64,000 nt of DNA from assembly GCF_001718415.1 (NCBI RefSeq), contig NZ_CP013378.1, positions 3,968,001 through 4,032,000 on the forward strand, written 5' to 3'. Under the pieces are notes generated by a model. The model saw nothing but the letters and a program-made list of their open reading frames with translations. It was not told the origin of the DNA and did no database searches. Below are positions 7,595 to 18,842 of the stretch, piece after piece; position 1 is the stretch's first letter, and the number at the start of each line of letters is the position of its first letter. The translations under genes were made by a program, and so were the position numbers. Source of the DNA: Burkholderia pseudomultivorans. Its GTDB lineage: Bacteria; Pseudomonadota; Gammaproteobacteria; Burkholderiales; Burkholderiaceae.

Positions 7595-8800
7595 ATGGCG
7601 ACCACCATCGAAGTCGAAACGACCGAGCATGTCGGACGGGCGTCCCTGTGGGCGCTGTTCAAGGTCGTCGCCGGCATTTCCGCGATCTCGTGGGGCGGGC
7701 TGTCGATGATGGCGCAGCTCGAACGCCATTATGTCGAGCGGCTGCAGCGCATCGAGCCGCACGTGTTCGGCGATCTCGTCGCGCTCGCATGGCTCGTGCC
7801 GGGGCCGGTCGGCTGCAATGTCGCGGTGCAGGTCGGGCAGACGCTGCACGGCCGCGCCGGCGCATGGGTGGCCGGGATCGCGAGCGTGCTGCCGTTCTTC
7901 GTGCTGATGACGCTGTTCGCGACCTTCTATCGCACGCCGCTCGTGCGTGCGCTCGCGGCGCCGATGCTGCTCAATCACTTCGGGATGGTGCTCGCCGCGC
8001 TGATCGGCGTCACGTGGGTCAGGCAGCTGCGCACGCTGGCGCGCACGCGGCGCGAGCAGGCGATCGCTGCGCTGTCGACGATTCTGCTCGCTTTCGCGCA
8101 TAGTCCGGCCGCTTTCGTCGGGATTCTGTTCGCTGCGTTTGCAGCGGGCTGGCTGACCGGGCCGACGCAGCGCGACGCGGTCGATTTCACGCTGTCGAAG
8201 CGCGACCGCAACCTGCTCGTGCTGCTCGCCGTGCTGGTCGCGCTGTTCGCGCTGCCGCTGCCCGGCGACTACCAGACGACGCTGCTGTGGCCGCGGCTCG
8301 CGGGCGCCGGGATGACGCTGTTCGGCGGCGGCTTTTCCGCGCTGCCCGTGCTGAAGACGCTGTTCGTCACGCCGGCCACCGGCATCTCCGATCGCGACTT
8401 CACGCTCGCGTTTGCGCTGTCGCCGGTATCGCCGGGGCCGCTGCTGAACGTCGTGCCGTTTCTCGGCTACCTGACCGACGGCTGGGTCGGCGCGCTGCTC
8501 GCGACCGCCGCGCTGTTCATTCCGTCCGGCTGCCTCGTCGTGTTCGCGCAGCGCCATCTGCTGCGGCTCAAGCGCCATTCGCGCTTCGAGCACGGCATGC
8601 GCCTGCTGCGCGCGGCGACGACGGGCTTTCTGGTCGTCGCCGTCGTGAAGATCCTGCATCGCGAGCCGGCCGATCCCGTCTACTGGCTCACCGGCGCGTT
8701 CGCCACGCTGTGCTTTGCGCGCTTCAAGGTGCCCGTGTATGCGGTCTACGGCGCGGTCGCGATGGCGTGCGGCGCATGGCTGCTGGCCGCCGCGCACTGA
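7595..8800 (+). CDS. chrA: Chromate transporter (CHR family)
   Basis: The 401-residue protein has the two-repeat architecture of long CHR proteins. The first repeat contains WGGLSMMAQLERHYVE and LVPGPVGCNVAVQVGQ. The second contains the hallmark FGGGFSALPVLKTLFV and LSPVSPGPLLNVVPFLGY. About ten to twelve hydrophobic helices are seen. Members export chromate across the inner membrane using proton motive force, although many genomic copies have not been tested for chromate. A GTG at 7532 would add 21 non-hydrophobic residues, and the ATG at 7595 is preferred. No chrB regulator is adjacent. The AT-rich spacer before it (about 7440-7485) may hold its promoter. Confidence 0.85.
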   Translation: MATTIEVETTEHVGRASLWALFKVVAGISAISWGGLSMMAQLERHYVERLQRIEPHVFGDLVALAWLVPGPVGCNVAVQVGQTLHGRAGAWVAGIASVLPFFVLMTLFATFYRTPLVRALAAPMLLNHFGMVLAALIGVTWVRQLRTLARTRREQAIAALSTILLAFAHSPAAFVGILFAAFAAGWLTGPTQRDAVDFTLSKRDRNLLVLLAVLVALFALPLPGDYQTTLLWPRLAGAGMTLFGGGFSALPVLKTLFVTPATGISDRDFTLAFALSPVSPGPLLNVVPFLGYLTDGWVGALLATAALFIPSGCLVVFAQRHLLRLKRHSRFEHGMRLLRAATTGFLVVAVVKILHREPADPVYWLTGAFATLCFARFKVPVYAVYGAVAMACGAWLLAAAH

Positions 8801-8836
8801 GCGGCGGCAGTCGCCCCGCTTCTGCGCCGATCGACG

Positions 8837-9283
8837 TCAACCGGCCTGCGCCGCGACGCGGCGCGCGAGCCAGCGTGCCCGCAGCGTGTCGTACGCGAGG
8901 TTGAAGCAGAACGTATAGGGCAGGAAGAACAGCACGAGGCCGAGGTCGAGCAGCAGCGCTTCGACGAGTCCCACGTTCAGCCACCAGGCGGCAAGCGGCA
9001 CCACCATCGCGACGAGGCCGAGCTCGAACACGACCGCATGCACGATCCGCACGCCGAGCGTGCGCGACAAGCCCGCACGCCGCTCGAAGCGGTCGAACAG
9101 CGTGTTGAAGGTCATGTTCCAGGCCATCGCGATCAGCGACACCATCACCGTCAGCACGCCGACGTGCGCCACCGGCATGTCGAGCAGCCATGCGCCGACC
9201 GGCGCGCACAGCGCGATCGCGACCAGTTCGAACGTCAGCGCGTGCGCGAGGCGTTCCGTCATGGTTTTGTTCGTCTGTTTCAT
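8837..9283 (-). CDS. PACE-family multidrug/biocide efflux transporter
   Basis: The 148-residue protein has two repeats of the bacterial transmembrane pair, four helices in all, as in AceI. The conserved sequences MTERLAHALTFELVAI and WNMTFNTLFDRFE in the first half, and RIVHAVVFELGLVAMVVPL and YTFCFNLAYDTLRARW in the second, are family signatures. The glutamate in each FEL motif is thought to couple transport to protons. Members export biocides such as chlorhexidine or short diamines. The ATG at 9283 is chosen because GGAGAG lies just upstream. The gene is divergent from a LysR regulator, as is usual for this family, across a spacer with paired operators. Confidence 0.92.
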   Translation of the reverse strand: MKQTNKTMTERLAHALTFELVAIALCAPVGAWLLDMPVAHVGVLTVMVSLIAMAWNMTFNTLFDRFERRAGLSRTLGVRIVHAVVFELGLVAMVVPLAAWWLNVGLVEALLLDLGLVLFFLPYTFCFNLAYDTLRARWLARRVAAQAG

Positions 9284-9326
9284 GGTTCTCTCCGATACGT
9301 GGATTGCGGGGATGTCGGCCATTCTG

Positions 9327-9374
9327 ATCGGTAAAACCGGATTGATCCAGTTTGTTATCATCGGTTTTACCGAT
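9327..9374. promoter_or_regulatory. Paired palindromic operators between the PACE pump and LysR genes
   Basis: ATCGGTAAAACCG (9327-9339) and CGGTTTTACCGAT (9362-9374) form a perfect 13-bp inverted repeat. Each arm also contains its own dyad of the form CGGT-N3-ACCG (9329-9339 and 9362-9372), with centres 33 bp apart, about three helical turns. The position in the 112-bp divergent spacer and the helical phasing suggest two sites for the LysR-type regulator, one near each promoter. Confidence 0.7.
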
Positions 9375-9395
9375 ATAAACCGCAAAGGACCGCGC

Positions 9396-10280
9396 ATGCG
9401 CCACGCTCCCGAAGCCCTGCTCGCGTTCACCGAGGCCGCGCTGCTCGGTTCGTTCACGGCCGCCGCGCGCAAGCTCGGCAAGCGCCAGTCGACCGTGTCG
9501 GAAGCGATCGCGAACCTCGAGATCGACCTCGGCGTGCAGTTGTTCGACCGCTCGACGCGCACGCCGACGCTGACCGACGCCGGGCGCGCGCTGCTGCCGC
9601 AGGTCCAGCGTGCGCTGGAGGCCGGCGCGGCAATCGACCGCACCGCCGCGCGGCTCGCCGGCGGCGAGGAAGCGCGGCTGACGCTCGTCGTGTCGGACAC
9701 GTATCAGTCGAAGCGCTACGAGGAAACGCTGCAGGCGCTCGAGCAGCGCTTTCCGGCGCTCGAACTCGAATGCCAGATCGCCGAGCACGAGGACGTGCTG
9801 GACCTGATCCAGCAAGGGCGCGCCCAGCTCGGCCTGATGGCCGCGCGCGCAACCTACCCGGCCGACATCGGTGCGGCGACGGTGGCGGAAGAATCGGAGA
9901 TCGGGCTGTTCGTCGGGCGCACGCACGCGCTGGCCGGATACGGCGACGCCGAGGTGCCGCACGCGGCGCTGCGCGACGCGCGCGAACTGCGCCTCAATAC
10001 CTACGTGAAACCGGAAGGCCGCGGCGACGACAGCCGGATCGTCGTCGGCACGCAGCGCTGGCTTGCGCCGAGCTACCTGATGCTGCTGGAGATGGCGGTG
10101 CTGGGGTTCGGCTGGGCCGAATTGCCGCGCTGGATGGTCGAGCACTTCGCGCGCGAGCGCCTGTGCGAGCTGCGCGCACGCGGCTGGCCGCGCCGCGTGC
10201 GGGTCGATGCGGTATGGTCACGCAACCGGCCGCTCGGGCCGGCCGGTTCGTGGCTGCTCGACGCAATGCTGGCCGCATAG
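9396..10280 (+). CDS. LysR-type transcriptional regulator of the PACE pump
   Basis: This 294-residue LysR protein has a winged HTH at residues 1-60 (FTEAALLGSFTAAARKLGKRQSTVSEAIANLE, a standard recognition region) and a periplasmic-binding-like effector domain after residue 90. AAAGGA lies 8 bases before the ATG at 9396, which fixes the start. It is divergently transcribed from the PACE efflux gene and probably activates it on binding its substrate, as described for AceR/AceI. The dyads between the genes are the likely binding sites. The effector is unknown. Confidence 0.88.
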   Translation: MRHAPEALLAFTEAALLGSFTAAARKLGKRQSTVSEAIANLEIDLGVQLFDRSTRTPTLTDAGRALLPQVQRALEAGAAIDRTAARLAGGEEARLTLVVSDTYQSKRYEETLQALEQRFPALELECQIAEHEDVLDLIQQGRAQLGLMAARATYPADIGAATVAEESEIGLFVGRTHALAGYGDAEVPHAALRDARELRLNTYVKPEGRGDDSRIVVGTQRWLAPSYLMLLEMAVLGFGWAELPRWMVEHFARERLCELRARGWPRRVRVDAVWSRNRPLGPAGSWLLDAMLAA

Positions 10281-10396
10281 GCGCGGCGGCGGCGAGCGCC
10301 ACGTCATTGCGTGTGGCGCATTCGTCGGGATAACCGCTTCGCCACCTTCGCGGCATTCGACCCGCGATCGGCCAAGCGGCCTCCTCGCCCCCGGCG

Positions 10397-10855
10397 TCAG
10401 AAACCGCGCGACAACACCGCCGCGCCGATCGTCACGACGCCGAGCACCAGGTTGACGACGACGAGCAGGCGCACGCCGTTCACCGCGCGCGCGCCGTCCG
10501 GCCAGTTCTGCGCCTGCACCGCACGCCGGATGCGCGGGAACAGCGCGAACCGGATGTGGCCGAAGATCAGCATCATCACGACGCCGAGGCCCGCCATCGC
10601 GTGCAGCGGCCAGGTCGCATGCGCGCCGCCGAACTGCATCAGCAGCATGCCGCCGGACAGCAGGATCACGATCACCGCGCCCGCGACCCAGTTGAAGAAG
10701 CGGCTGAACACGCCTTCGATCAGCGGCAGCCGCAGTTGCGGCGACAGGTCGGACAGCGCGGGACGCAGGCAGAAGTTCGCGAACACCATCCCGCCCACCC
10801 ACACGGCGACGGCCAGCAGATGAAGAAACAGCGCGACGGCAACGGCATGGGACAT
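10397..10855 (-). CDS. CopD-family integral membrane protein
   Basis: The 152-residue protein has four hydrophobic helices. It contains histidines in ALFLHLLAVAVWVGGMVFANF and in LHAMAGLGVVMMLIFGHIRF, the pattern of the CopD domain (copper-resistance D-like, possibly haem-binding). CopD proteins sit in the inner membrane and take part in copper handling, but stand-alone short copies are functionally undefined. No copper gene is adjacent. The gene converges on the LysR gene across 116 bases in which I see nothing distinctive. Confidence 0.75.
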   Translation of the reverse strand: MSHAVAVALFLHLLAVAVWVGGMVFANFCLRPALSDLSPQLRLPLIEGVFSRFFNWVAGAVIVILLSGGMLLMQFGGAHATWPLHAMAGLGVVMMLIFGHIRFALFPRIRRAVQAQNWPDGARAVNGVRLLVVVNLVLGVVTIGAAVLSRGF

Positions 10856-11040
10856 GGCGACGATCCTGTGACGAGTGGAAGCGGCAACGCGGCTGCGCCG
10901 GCGACGAACCGGCGCGATGCACGCGGCATCAAGCGACGTTCGACCCGCGCGCCGCCGCGCGGTTCAAGCCCTGCGCGCGATTTCACAATATTTTGCAAGT
11001 GGTGCGTGACGGTGTCGTCATCGCGCCACGCGCGCCATGC

Positions 11041-11079
11041 AAAAAAGCCGCACATCCGCCGAGGCGAACGTGCGGCTTT
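11041..11079 (-). terminator. Rho-independent terminator of parC
   Basis: On the minus strand AAAGCCGCAC pairs with GTGCGGCTTT around a 16-nt loop, followed by a run of six T (complement of 11041-11046). It lies 25 bases beyond the parC stop codon. Confidence 0.9.
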
Positions 11080-11103
11080 CGACGCCGGCGGCTGCGCGCC
11101 GGC

Positions 11104-13425
11104 TCAGCCGAGCAGCGGACGCAGCTCGTTGACGACCTTCAGCTTCGTGTCCGGCGTACGGCCTTTGCGTGCACGCTTGCCGACATGCGGCGCGAGGCCC
11201 GCGTACGACAGCGTCTCGTCCTGCACCTTGCCGCCGCGACCGGTGCCGATCAGCACGACGCCCGCCGGATCGATCGCGAGCGCCTGCACGAGCGTTTCCT
11301 TGTCGTCGAGCGCCATCAGCGTCACGCCGCGGCCGCCGCCCGACAGCGTCTTCATCTCGTCGATGCCGAACACCAGCAGCCGGCCGCCGCTCGACAGGCA
11401 CGCGACCTGCGTCGCGTTCGGCAGCACCGGCATCGGCGCGAGCGGCACCGCGCCCGCGTCGATCGTCATGAACGCCTTGCCGGCCTTCACGCGGCTCACC
11501 ATGTCGCCGACCTTCGCGATGAAGCCGAAGCCGTTGCTCGACGCGAGCAGCAGCGGCTGGTCGGCCGCCGCCGCGTAGTAGTGCATCAGGTGCGAGCCCG
11601 ATTCGAGCTCGATCAGCGACGTGACGGGCACGCCGTCGCCGCGCCCGCCCGGCAGCACCGACACGTCGACCGAGTACACGCGGCCGCTGCTGCCCCACGC
11701 GATCAGCCGGTCCGGCGTGCGGCACTGGAACGCCGCGTACAGGCTGTCGCCGGCCTTGAACGAGAAGCTGGCCGGATCGAGCCCGTGGCCCTTCAGCGCA
11801 CGCACCCAGCCCTTCTGCGACACGACGACCGTCACCGGCTCGTCGACCACCTTCGCCTCGAACGTCGCGCGCTTTTCCTGCTGGATCAGCGTGCGGCGAT
11901 CGTCGCCATACTGCTTCGCATCGGCCTCGATCTCCTTGATCATCAGCCGCTTCATCGCGTTGTCGTTCGCGAGCAGGTCTTCCAGCTTCGCCTTCTCGTC
12001 GCGCAGTGCCTCGAGCTCCTTCTCGATCTTGATCTTCTCGAGCCGCGCGAGCTGACGCAGGCGGATTTCGAGGATGTCGTCGGCCTGGCGCTCGGTCAGG
12101 CCGAACGCGCTCATCAGCGCGGCCTTCGGCTCGTCCGACTCGCGGATGATGCGGATCACCTCGTCGATATTCAGGAAGACGATCATCCGCCCTTCGAGGA
12201 TGTGGATGCGGTCGTCGACCTTGCCGAGACGATGGCGGCAGCGGCGCGTCATCGTCTGCTGGCGGAACTTCACCCATTCGTCGAGGATCGTCAGCAGCCC
12301 CTTCTGGCCCGGCCGGCCATCGGCGCCGATCATCACGAGGTTCAGCGTCGCGTTCGACTCGAGGCTCGTGTGCGCGAGCAGCGAGTTCACGAATTCGGTC
12401 TGGTCGATCGTGCGCGACTTCGGCTCGAACACGAGCCGCACCGCCGCTTCCTTGCCCGACTCGTCGCGCACCGCGTCGAGCAGGTCGAGCATCGCCTTCT
12501 TCGTGTTGAGCTGTTCGGGCGTCAGCGTCTTCTTGCCGAGCTTGAGCTTCGGGTTGGTCAGTTCCTCGATTTCCTCGAGCACCTTCTGGCCCGACGTGTT
12601 CGGCGGCAGCTCGGTGACGACCAGCTGCCACTGGCCGCGCGCGAGATCCTCGATCTTCCAGCGCGCGCGCACCTTCAGGCTGCCGCGGCCCGTTTCGTAG
12701 GCCGCCGCGATCTCGGCGTCGCTCGAGATGATCTGGCCGCCGCCGGGGAAGTCGGGGCCTGGGATCAGGTTCATCAGCTCCGCGTGCGACAGCTTCGGAT
12801 TGCGGATCAACGCGACCGCCGCCGCCGCGACCTCGCGCAGGTTGTGCGACGGGATTTCGGTGGCGAGACCGACCGCGATCCCCGACGCGCCGTTCAGCAG
12901 CACGAACGGCATGCGGCTCGGCAGCGTCTTCGGCTCCTCGAACGAGCCGTCGTAGTTCGGCATGAAATCGACCGTGCCCTGGTCGATCTCGTCGAGCAGC
13001 AGCTTCGAGATCGGCGTCAGCCGCGCTTCGGTGTAACGCATCGCCGCCGCGCCGTCGCCGTCGCGCGAGCCGAAGTTGCCCTGCCCGTCGATCAGCGGAT
13101 AGCGCAGCGAGAAGTCCTGCGCGAGACGCACGAGCGCGTCGTACGCCGACTGGTCGCCGTGCGGGTGGTATTTACCGAGCACGTCGCCGACCACGCGCGC
13201 CGACTTCACCGGCTTCGCGTCCGGGCCGAGGCCCATTTCGTTCATCGCGAACAGGATGCGGCGCTGCACCGGCTTCTGGCCGTCGCACACGTCCGGCAGC
13301 GCGCGGCTCTTCACGACGCTGACCGCGTAGCTGAGATACGCCTGCTCCGCGTAGTTGCCGAGCGTCAGCGCATCGGCCCCGGGTGCGTCGGACCCGGCGA
13401 AGAGATCGGAAGTATTGTCGTCCAT
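11104..13425 (-). CDS. parC: DNA topoisomerase IV subunit A
   Basis: The 773-residue protein is the ParC/GyrA breakage-reunion subunit. The catalytic tyrosine is Tyr131 in [11 protein letters not shown]. The quinolone-determining region [16 protein letters not shown] precedes it, with the usual serine and no obvious acidic replacement there. The C-terminal half (about 500-773) carries beta-propeller-like repeats that wrap DNA. Topoisomerase IV unlinks daughter chromosomes. It lies 70 bp after parE on the same strand, so the two subunits are co-transcribed, with a strong hairpin in the gap. The length is short relative to GyrA, and the parE linkage also supports ParC over GyrA. Confidence 0.96.
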   Translation of the reverse strand: MDDNTSDLFAGSDAPGADALTLGNYAEQAYLSYAVSVVKSRALPDVCDGQKPVQRRILFAMNEMGLGPDAKPVKSARVVGDVLGKYHPHGDQSAYDALVRLAQDFSLRYPLIDGQGNFGSRDGDGAAAMRYTEARLTPISKLLLDEIDQGTVDFMPNYDGSFEEPKTLPSRMPFVLLNGASGIAVGLATEIPSHNLREVAAAAVALIRNPKLSHAELMNLIPGPDFPGGGQIISSDAEIAAAYETGRGSLKVRARWKIEDLARGQWQLVVTELPPNTSGQKVLEEIEELTNPKLKLGKKTLTPEQLNTKKAMLDLLDAVRDESGKEAAVRLVFEPKSRTIDQTEFVNSLLAHTSLESNATLNLVMIGADGRPGQKGLLTILDEWVKFRQQTMTRRCRHRLGKVDDRIHILEGRMIVFLNIDEVIRIIRESDEPKAALMSAFGLTERQADDILEIRLRQLARLEKIKIEKELEALRDEKAKLEDLLANDNAMKRLMIKEIEADAKQYGDDRRTLIQQEKRATFEAKVVDEPVTVVVSQKGWVRALKGHGLDPASFSFKAGDSLYAAFQCRTPDRLIAWGSSGRVYSVDVSVLPGGRGDGVPVTSLIELESGSHLMHYYAAAADQPLLLASSNGFGFIAKVGDMVSRVKAGKAFMTIDAGAVPLAPMPVLPNATQVACLSSGGRLLVFGIDEMKTLSGGGRGVTLMALDDKETLVQALAIDPAGVVLIGTGRGGKVQDETLSYAGLAPHVGKRARKGRTPDTKLKVVNELRPLLG

Positions 13426-13456
13426 CTGAATTCCGTATTCGTAAGTGGCGTGAGGC

Positions 13457-13480
13457 CGGGCCGGACCTCAGTCCGGCCCG
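13457..13480 (-). promoter_or_regulatory. Strong hairpin in the parE-parC intercistronic gap
   Basis: GGGCCGGAC (13458-13466) and GTCCGGCCC (13471-13479) form a perfect 9-bp stem with a CTCA loop. One more flanking C-G pair (13457/13480) gives 10 bp. No T run follows on the minus strand, so it is unlikely to terminate. It may be an mRNA processing or stability element, or a partial attenuator that sets the ParE:ParC ratio. Confidence 0.5.
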
Positions 13481-13495
13481 CGGGCGTCGGGGCGC

Positions 13496-15478
13496 CTAGA
13501 TGTCCGCTTCGACGTCGTTGCCCTTTTCCTCGAGCCAGCCGCGCCGCGCGGCTGCCTCGCCCTTGCCCATCAGCATCGTCATCCGCTCGACGGTCGCCTC
13601 GTAGTCGAGCTCGCCGAGCTTCACCGGCATCAGGCGGCGCGTGTCGGGGTTCATCGTCGTGTCCCACAGCTGCTCGGCGCTCATTTCGCCGAGGCCCTTG
13701 AAGCGGCTGATGCTCCACTGCGTGTCGCGCACGCCGTCCTTGCGCAGCTTGTCGAGGATCGCTTCCAGTTCGCCGTCGTCGAGTGCATACAGCTTCTGCG
13801 CGGGCTTCTTGCCGCGCGCCGGCGCATCGACGCGGAACAGCGGCGGACGCGCGACGTAGACGTGACCGCGCTCGATCAGCTGCGGGAAATGCTTGAAGAA
13901 CAGCGTGAGCAGCAGCACCTGGATGTGCGAGCCGTCGACGTCCGCGTCCGACAGGATGCAGATCTTGCCGTAGCGCAGGTTCGACAGGTCGACGCCGTCG
14001 TCCGGGCTGTGCGGATCGACGCCGATCGCCACCGAGATGTCGTGCACCTCGTTGTTCGCGAACAGGCGGTCGCGCTCGGTTTCCCACGTATTCAGCACCT
14101 TGCCGCGCAGCGGCAGGATCGCCTGGTATTCCTTGTCGCGGCCCATCTTCGCGGAGCCGCCCGCCGAGTCGCCCTCGACGAGGAACAGTTCGTTGCGCGC
14201 GGTATCCTCGGTCTCGCAGTCGGTCAGCTTGCCAGGCAGCACCGCGACGCCCGAGCTCTTGCGCTTCTCGACCTTCTGGCCCGCGCGCGTGCGCGCCTGC
14301 GCCTGCTTGATCACGAGTTCCGCGAGCTTCTTGCCGTGCTCGACGTGCTGGTTCAGCCACAGTTCGAGCGCCGGGCGCGAGAACGACGACACGAGCTTCA
14401 CCGCGTCGCGGCTGTTCAGGCGCTCCTTGATCTGCCCCTGGAACTGCGGATCGAGCACCTTTGCAGACAGCACGAACGACACGCGCGCGAACACGTCTTC
14501 CGCGAGCAGCTTCACGCCCTTCGGCTGCAGGTTATGCAGTTCGACGAAGCTTTTCACCGCCTGGTAAAGACCGTCGCGCAGGCCGGATTCGTGCGTGCCG
14601 CCGGCCGGCGTCGGGATCAGGTTCACGTACGACTCGCGCACGAGCGAACCCTCCTCGCTCCAGGCGACGACCCACGACGCACCCTCGCCCTCGGCGAACG
14701 TGTCGTCGCCCGAGCGCGAATCGGCGAAGCGCTCGCCTTCGAACAGCGGGATCAGCAGCTCGCTGCCGTTCATCTCGTCGAGCAGGTAGCCGCGCAGGCC
14801 GTCCTCGTATTTCCAGCTCTGGCGCTCGCCGCTCTTCTCGTTGACGAGCACGACCTCGACGCCCGGCAGCAGCACGGCCTTCGAGCGCAGCAGGCGCTGC
14901 AGCTCGCCGAGCGGCAGGTTCGGCGAATCGAAGTACTTCGGGTTCGGCCATACCTGCACGCGCGTGCCGGATTTCTTCTCGCCGCGACCGGCCGACTGCG
15001 TGGACAGCGGCTTCACGACGTCGCCGTCGGCGAAGCCGAGTTCCGCGATCTTGCCGTCGCGCCACACGGTCACGTCGAGCCGCGTCGCGAGCGCGTTGGT
15101 CACCGACACGCCGACGCCGTGCAGGCCGCCCGAGAACGTGTACGCGCCGCCCGCGGCCTTGTCGAACTTGCCGCCCGCGTGCAGGCGCGTGAACACGATC
15201 TCGACGACCGGCACGCCTTCCTCGGGATGCATGCCGAACGGGATGCCGCGGCCGTCGTCCTCGACCGATACCGACTGGTCGGCATGCAGCGTGACGGTGA
15301 TCTGCCGGCCGTAGCCGCCGAGCGCCTCGTCGGACGCGTTGTCGATGACTTCCTGGATGATGTGCAGCGGATTCTCGGTGCGGGTGTACATGCCGGGCCG
15401 CTGCTTGACCGGCTCGAGACCCTTGAGCACCTTGATCGATGCTTCGCTATAGGCCGCGCTGGGCTTCTTCGTTGACAT
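13496..15478 (-). CDS. parE: DNA topoisomerase IV subunit B
   Basis: This 660-residue GHKL ATPase subunit has IIQEVIDNASDEAL (Mg-ATP site, Asn47), the DDGRGIPFGMHPEEG loop and the GGLHGVGVSVTNAL lid. The TOPRIM metal site follows in FLVEGDSAGGSAKMGRD and later ILSDADVDGSHI. This is the length expected for ParE rather than the longer GyrB. It supplies ATP-driven strand passage for ParC. It is the first gene of the parE-parC pair, and its promoter region contains DnaA-box-like sites. Confidence 0.96.
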   Translation of the reverse strand: MSTKKPSAAYSEASIKVLKGLEPVKQRPGMYTRTENPLHIIQEVIDNASDEALGGYGRQITVTLHADQSVSVEDDGRGIPFGMHPEEGVPVVEIVFTRLHAGGKFDKAAGGAYTFSGGLHGVGVSVTNALATRLDVTVWRDGKIAELGFADGDVVKPLSTQSAGRGEKKSGTRVQVWPNPKYFDSPNLPLGELQRLLRSKAVLLPGVEVVLVNEKSGERQSWKYEDGLRGYLLDEMNGSELLIPLFEGERFADSRSGDDTFAEGEGASWVVAWSEEGSLVRESYVNLIPTPAGGTHESGLRDGLYQAVKSFVELHNLQPKGVKLLAEDVFARVSFVLSAKVLDPQFQGQIKERLNSRDAVKLVSSFSRPALELWLNQHVEHGKKLAELVIKQAQARTRAGQKVEKRKSSGVAVLPGKLTDCETEDTARNELFLVEGDSAGGSAKMGRDKEYQAILPLRGKVLNTWETERDRLFANNEVHDISVAIGVDPHSPDDGVDLSNLRYGKICILSDADVDGSHIQVLLLTLFFKHFPQLIERGHVYVARPPLFRVDAPARGKKPAQKLYALDDGELEAILDKLRKDGVRDTQWSISRFKGLGEMSAEQLWDTTMNPDTRRLMPVKLGELDYEATVERMTMLMGKGEAAARRGWLEEKGNDVEADI

Positions 15479-15508
15479 AGGCGCTGAATTTCGTCATTCA
15501 TCGGGACG

Positions 15509-15543
15509 TTGTCCACACCTCGTGTGGATAACGTCGTGGACAA
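15509..15543. promoter_or_regulatory. Cluster of DnaA-box-like 9-mers upstream of parE
   Basis: TGTGGATAA at 15523-15531 is an exact reverse complement of the consensus DnaA box. TTGTCCACA at 15509-15517 differs from the consensus TTATCCACA at one base and is inverted relative to it, with a 5-nt gap. A weaker copy, CGTGGACAA, is at 15535-15543. The cluster lies 31-65 bases before the parE start codon. DnaA regulation of parE is inferred; the sites could be incidental. Confidence 0.5.
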
Positions 15544-15755
15544 AACGTTGAGTTCCGTAAAAAAGCGAATCGAAACAACAGTGTGCTTGGACTGCTCCGA
15601 AAGCGGGCGCGCGGCGTGCGCTGCGCGGCCCGGGACGCGCGGTATTTTACTGGTTCCGCGTGGCGCGCCATCGCCCGATTGTCGCGGCGGGCCGGCAGCC
15701 GTGCGCTTGCACGGCGCGGGCGACCGCCGGCATGGGCGCCGGCGCGGCCCGCGCG

Positions 15756-17705
<1,950 letters not shown>

Positions 17706-17904
17706 GGGAGACGGCGAAGAGAAGAAATCGGAAGCGCCCATTGTACCGGGGGCGGACGCCGGCAACGGTATGGCCGGATGGACGAGCAGCGTGCGTTGCG
17801 GCGGCAGCGGGGCCGCGCGGGACGGCGGAAGTCGGAAGCGCGGCGGGCGCCCGGCCGATCACTGCGCGCGGACGCGATTCGCGCCCGCACACGGGAAAAC
17901 GCGC

Positions 17905-18309
17905 TTACTTCACGTTGACCGTAATCGTCGAGCTCATTTCGGGGCCATACGAGCGATGCGCGCCGTCGCCGAGCTGCAGCGTCAGCGTGTGCTGACCCGG
18001 CGGTAGTTTCACGTCGGTTTCGGTCTGGCCCTTGCCGAAATGCAGCGAATGGTCGGTCGCCGGGATCACGTCGCCTTTCGGCAGCGGCTTGCCGTCGATC
18101 AGCAGGTGATGGTGGCCCGTGTCCGGCGTCATGTCGCCGGCCGGCTTGAGGTCCATCCCTTCGAGGCCGAACTTCACGTGCACCGGGCTCGACACCGTCG
18201 CGCCGTCCTTCGGCTCGATGAAGAACACGCGCGCTTCGGCGCGCGCGACAGTCGACACGGCCAGCGCTGCAACACATACCGCACCCGCGATCCACTTTCT
18301 GTTGAGCAT
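17905..18309 (-). CDS. Secreted DUF4399 protein
   Basis: The 134-residue protein starts with a clear signal peptide (hydrophobic residues 7-20, cleavage likely after ARA). The mature part contains RVFFIEPKDGATVSSPVHVKFGLEG, then TGHHHLLIDGKPLP and DHSLHFGKGQTETDVKLPPG, the pattern of the DUF4399 family. The paired histidines suggest metal binding, but the function is unknown. AAGGAG precedes the ATG at 18309. It is a single-gene unit lying between uup and the rubredoxin gene. Confidence 0.8.
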   Translation of the reverse strand: MLNRKWIAGAVCVAALAVSTVARAEARVFFIEPKDGATVSSPVHVKFGLEGMDLKPAGDMTPDTGHHHLLIDGKPLPKGDVIPATDHSLHFGKGQTETDVKLPPGQHTLTLQLGDGAHRSYGPEMSSTITVNVK

Positions 18310-18517
18310 CGTTTTCTCCTTCAGATTGACAGGCCCACGAAGCATACACTGCATGCCCGCCGCGCGCGATGACACGCGCCGAACGGGCATTGTTCGCGAT
18401 GCGTACGTTTAAAACGACGTTGCGGCAGAGATCGGCGAAATTCCGGTACTATTGCGCCTTTCGTCCGCCGGCTGTGGCGCGGACGGCATCACCGATCTTT
18501 CATCATCTGAACGCGAC

Positions 18518-18700
18518 ATGAGCGAAGTCACCGAATACCAGAGCTGGGTCTGCCTGATTTGCGGGTGGGTCTACAACGAAGCGGAAGGGCTGCCCGACGA
18601 GGGCATCGCGCCCGGCACGCGCTTCGCCGACATTCCCGCCGACTGGCGCTGCCCGCTGTGCGACGTGGGCAAGGAAGATTTCGTCGTCGTCGATTTCTGA
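18518..18700 (+). CDS. rubA: Rubredoxin
   Basis: The 60-residue protein has the two iron-binding pairs of rubredoxin, Cys12-x2-Cys15 (CLIC) and Cys45-x2-Cys48 (CPLC), plus the conserved GWVYNEAEG and PADWRC contexts. The single Fe(Cys)4 centre carries one electron, usually to an alkane hydroxylase or in oxidative-stress reduction. Neither partner is adjacent. The start at 18518 gives the usual length; the frame is open further upstream, but that sequence does not resemble rubredoxin. Confidence 0.93.
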   Translation: MSEVTEYQSWVCLICGWVYNEAEGLPDEGIAPGTRFADIPADWRCPLCDVGKEDFVVVDF

Positions 18701-18842
18701 TCGCGGCGAGCGGCTGCGGGGAATGCGCGTCGCGTTGGCGTGCATTCCGTCAGCCGATGCGCCGCGCGTTTGCTATACTCTGCGGCGCTGTCCACATCGC
18801 CGTCCGGCTGACGCGTTCGCGCGTCGGGCAACGGACATGGCT

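Noticed and set aside
10993..13701. 902-codon open frame antisense to parC
   Set aside because: A long stop-free frame caused by high GC third positions opposite parC; the protein is Arg/His/Val low complexity with no domain.
17706..17765. N-terminal extension of Uup
   Set aside because: The extra residues have no homology and the conserved start MSLYSITGA begins at 17705.
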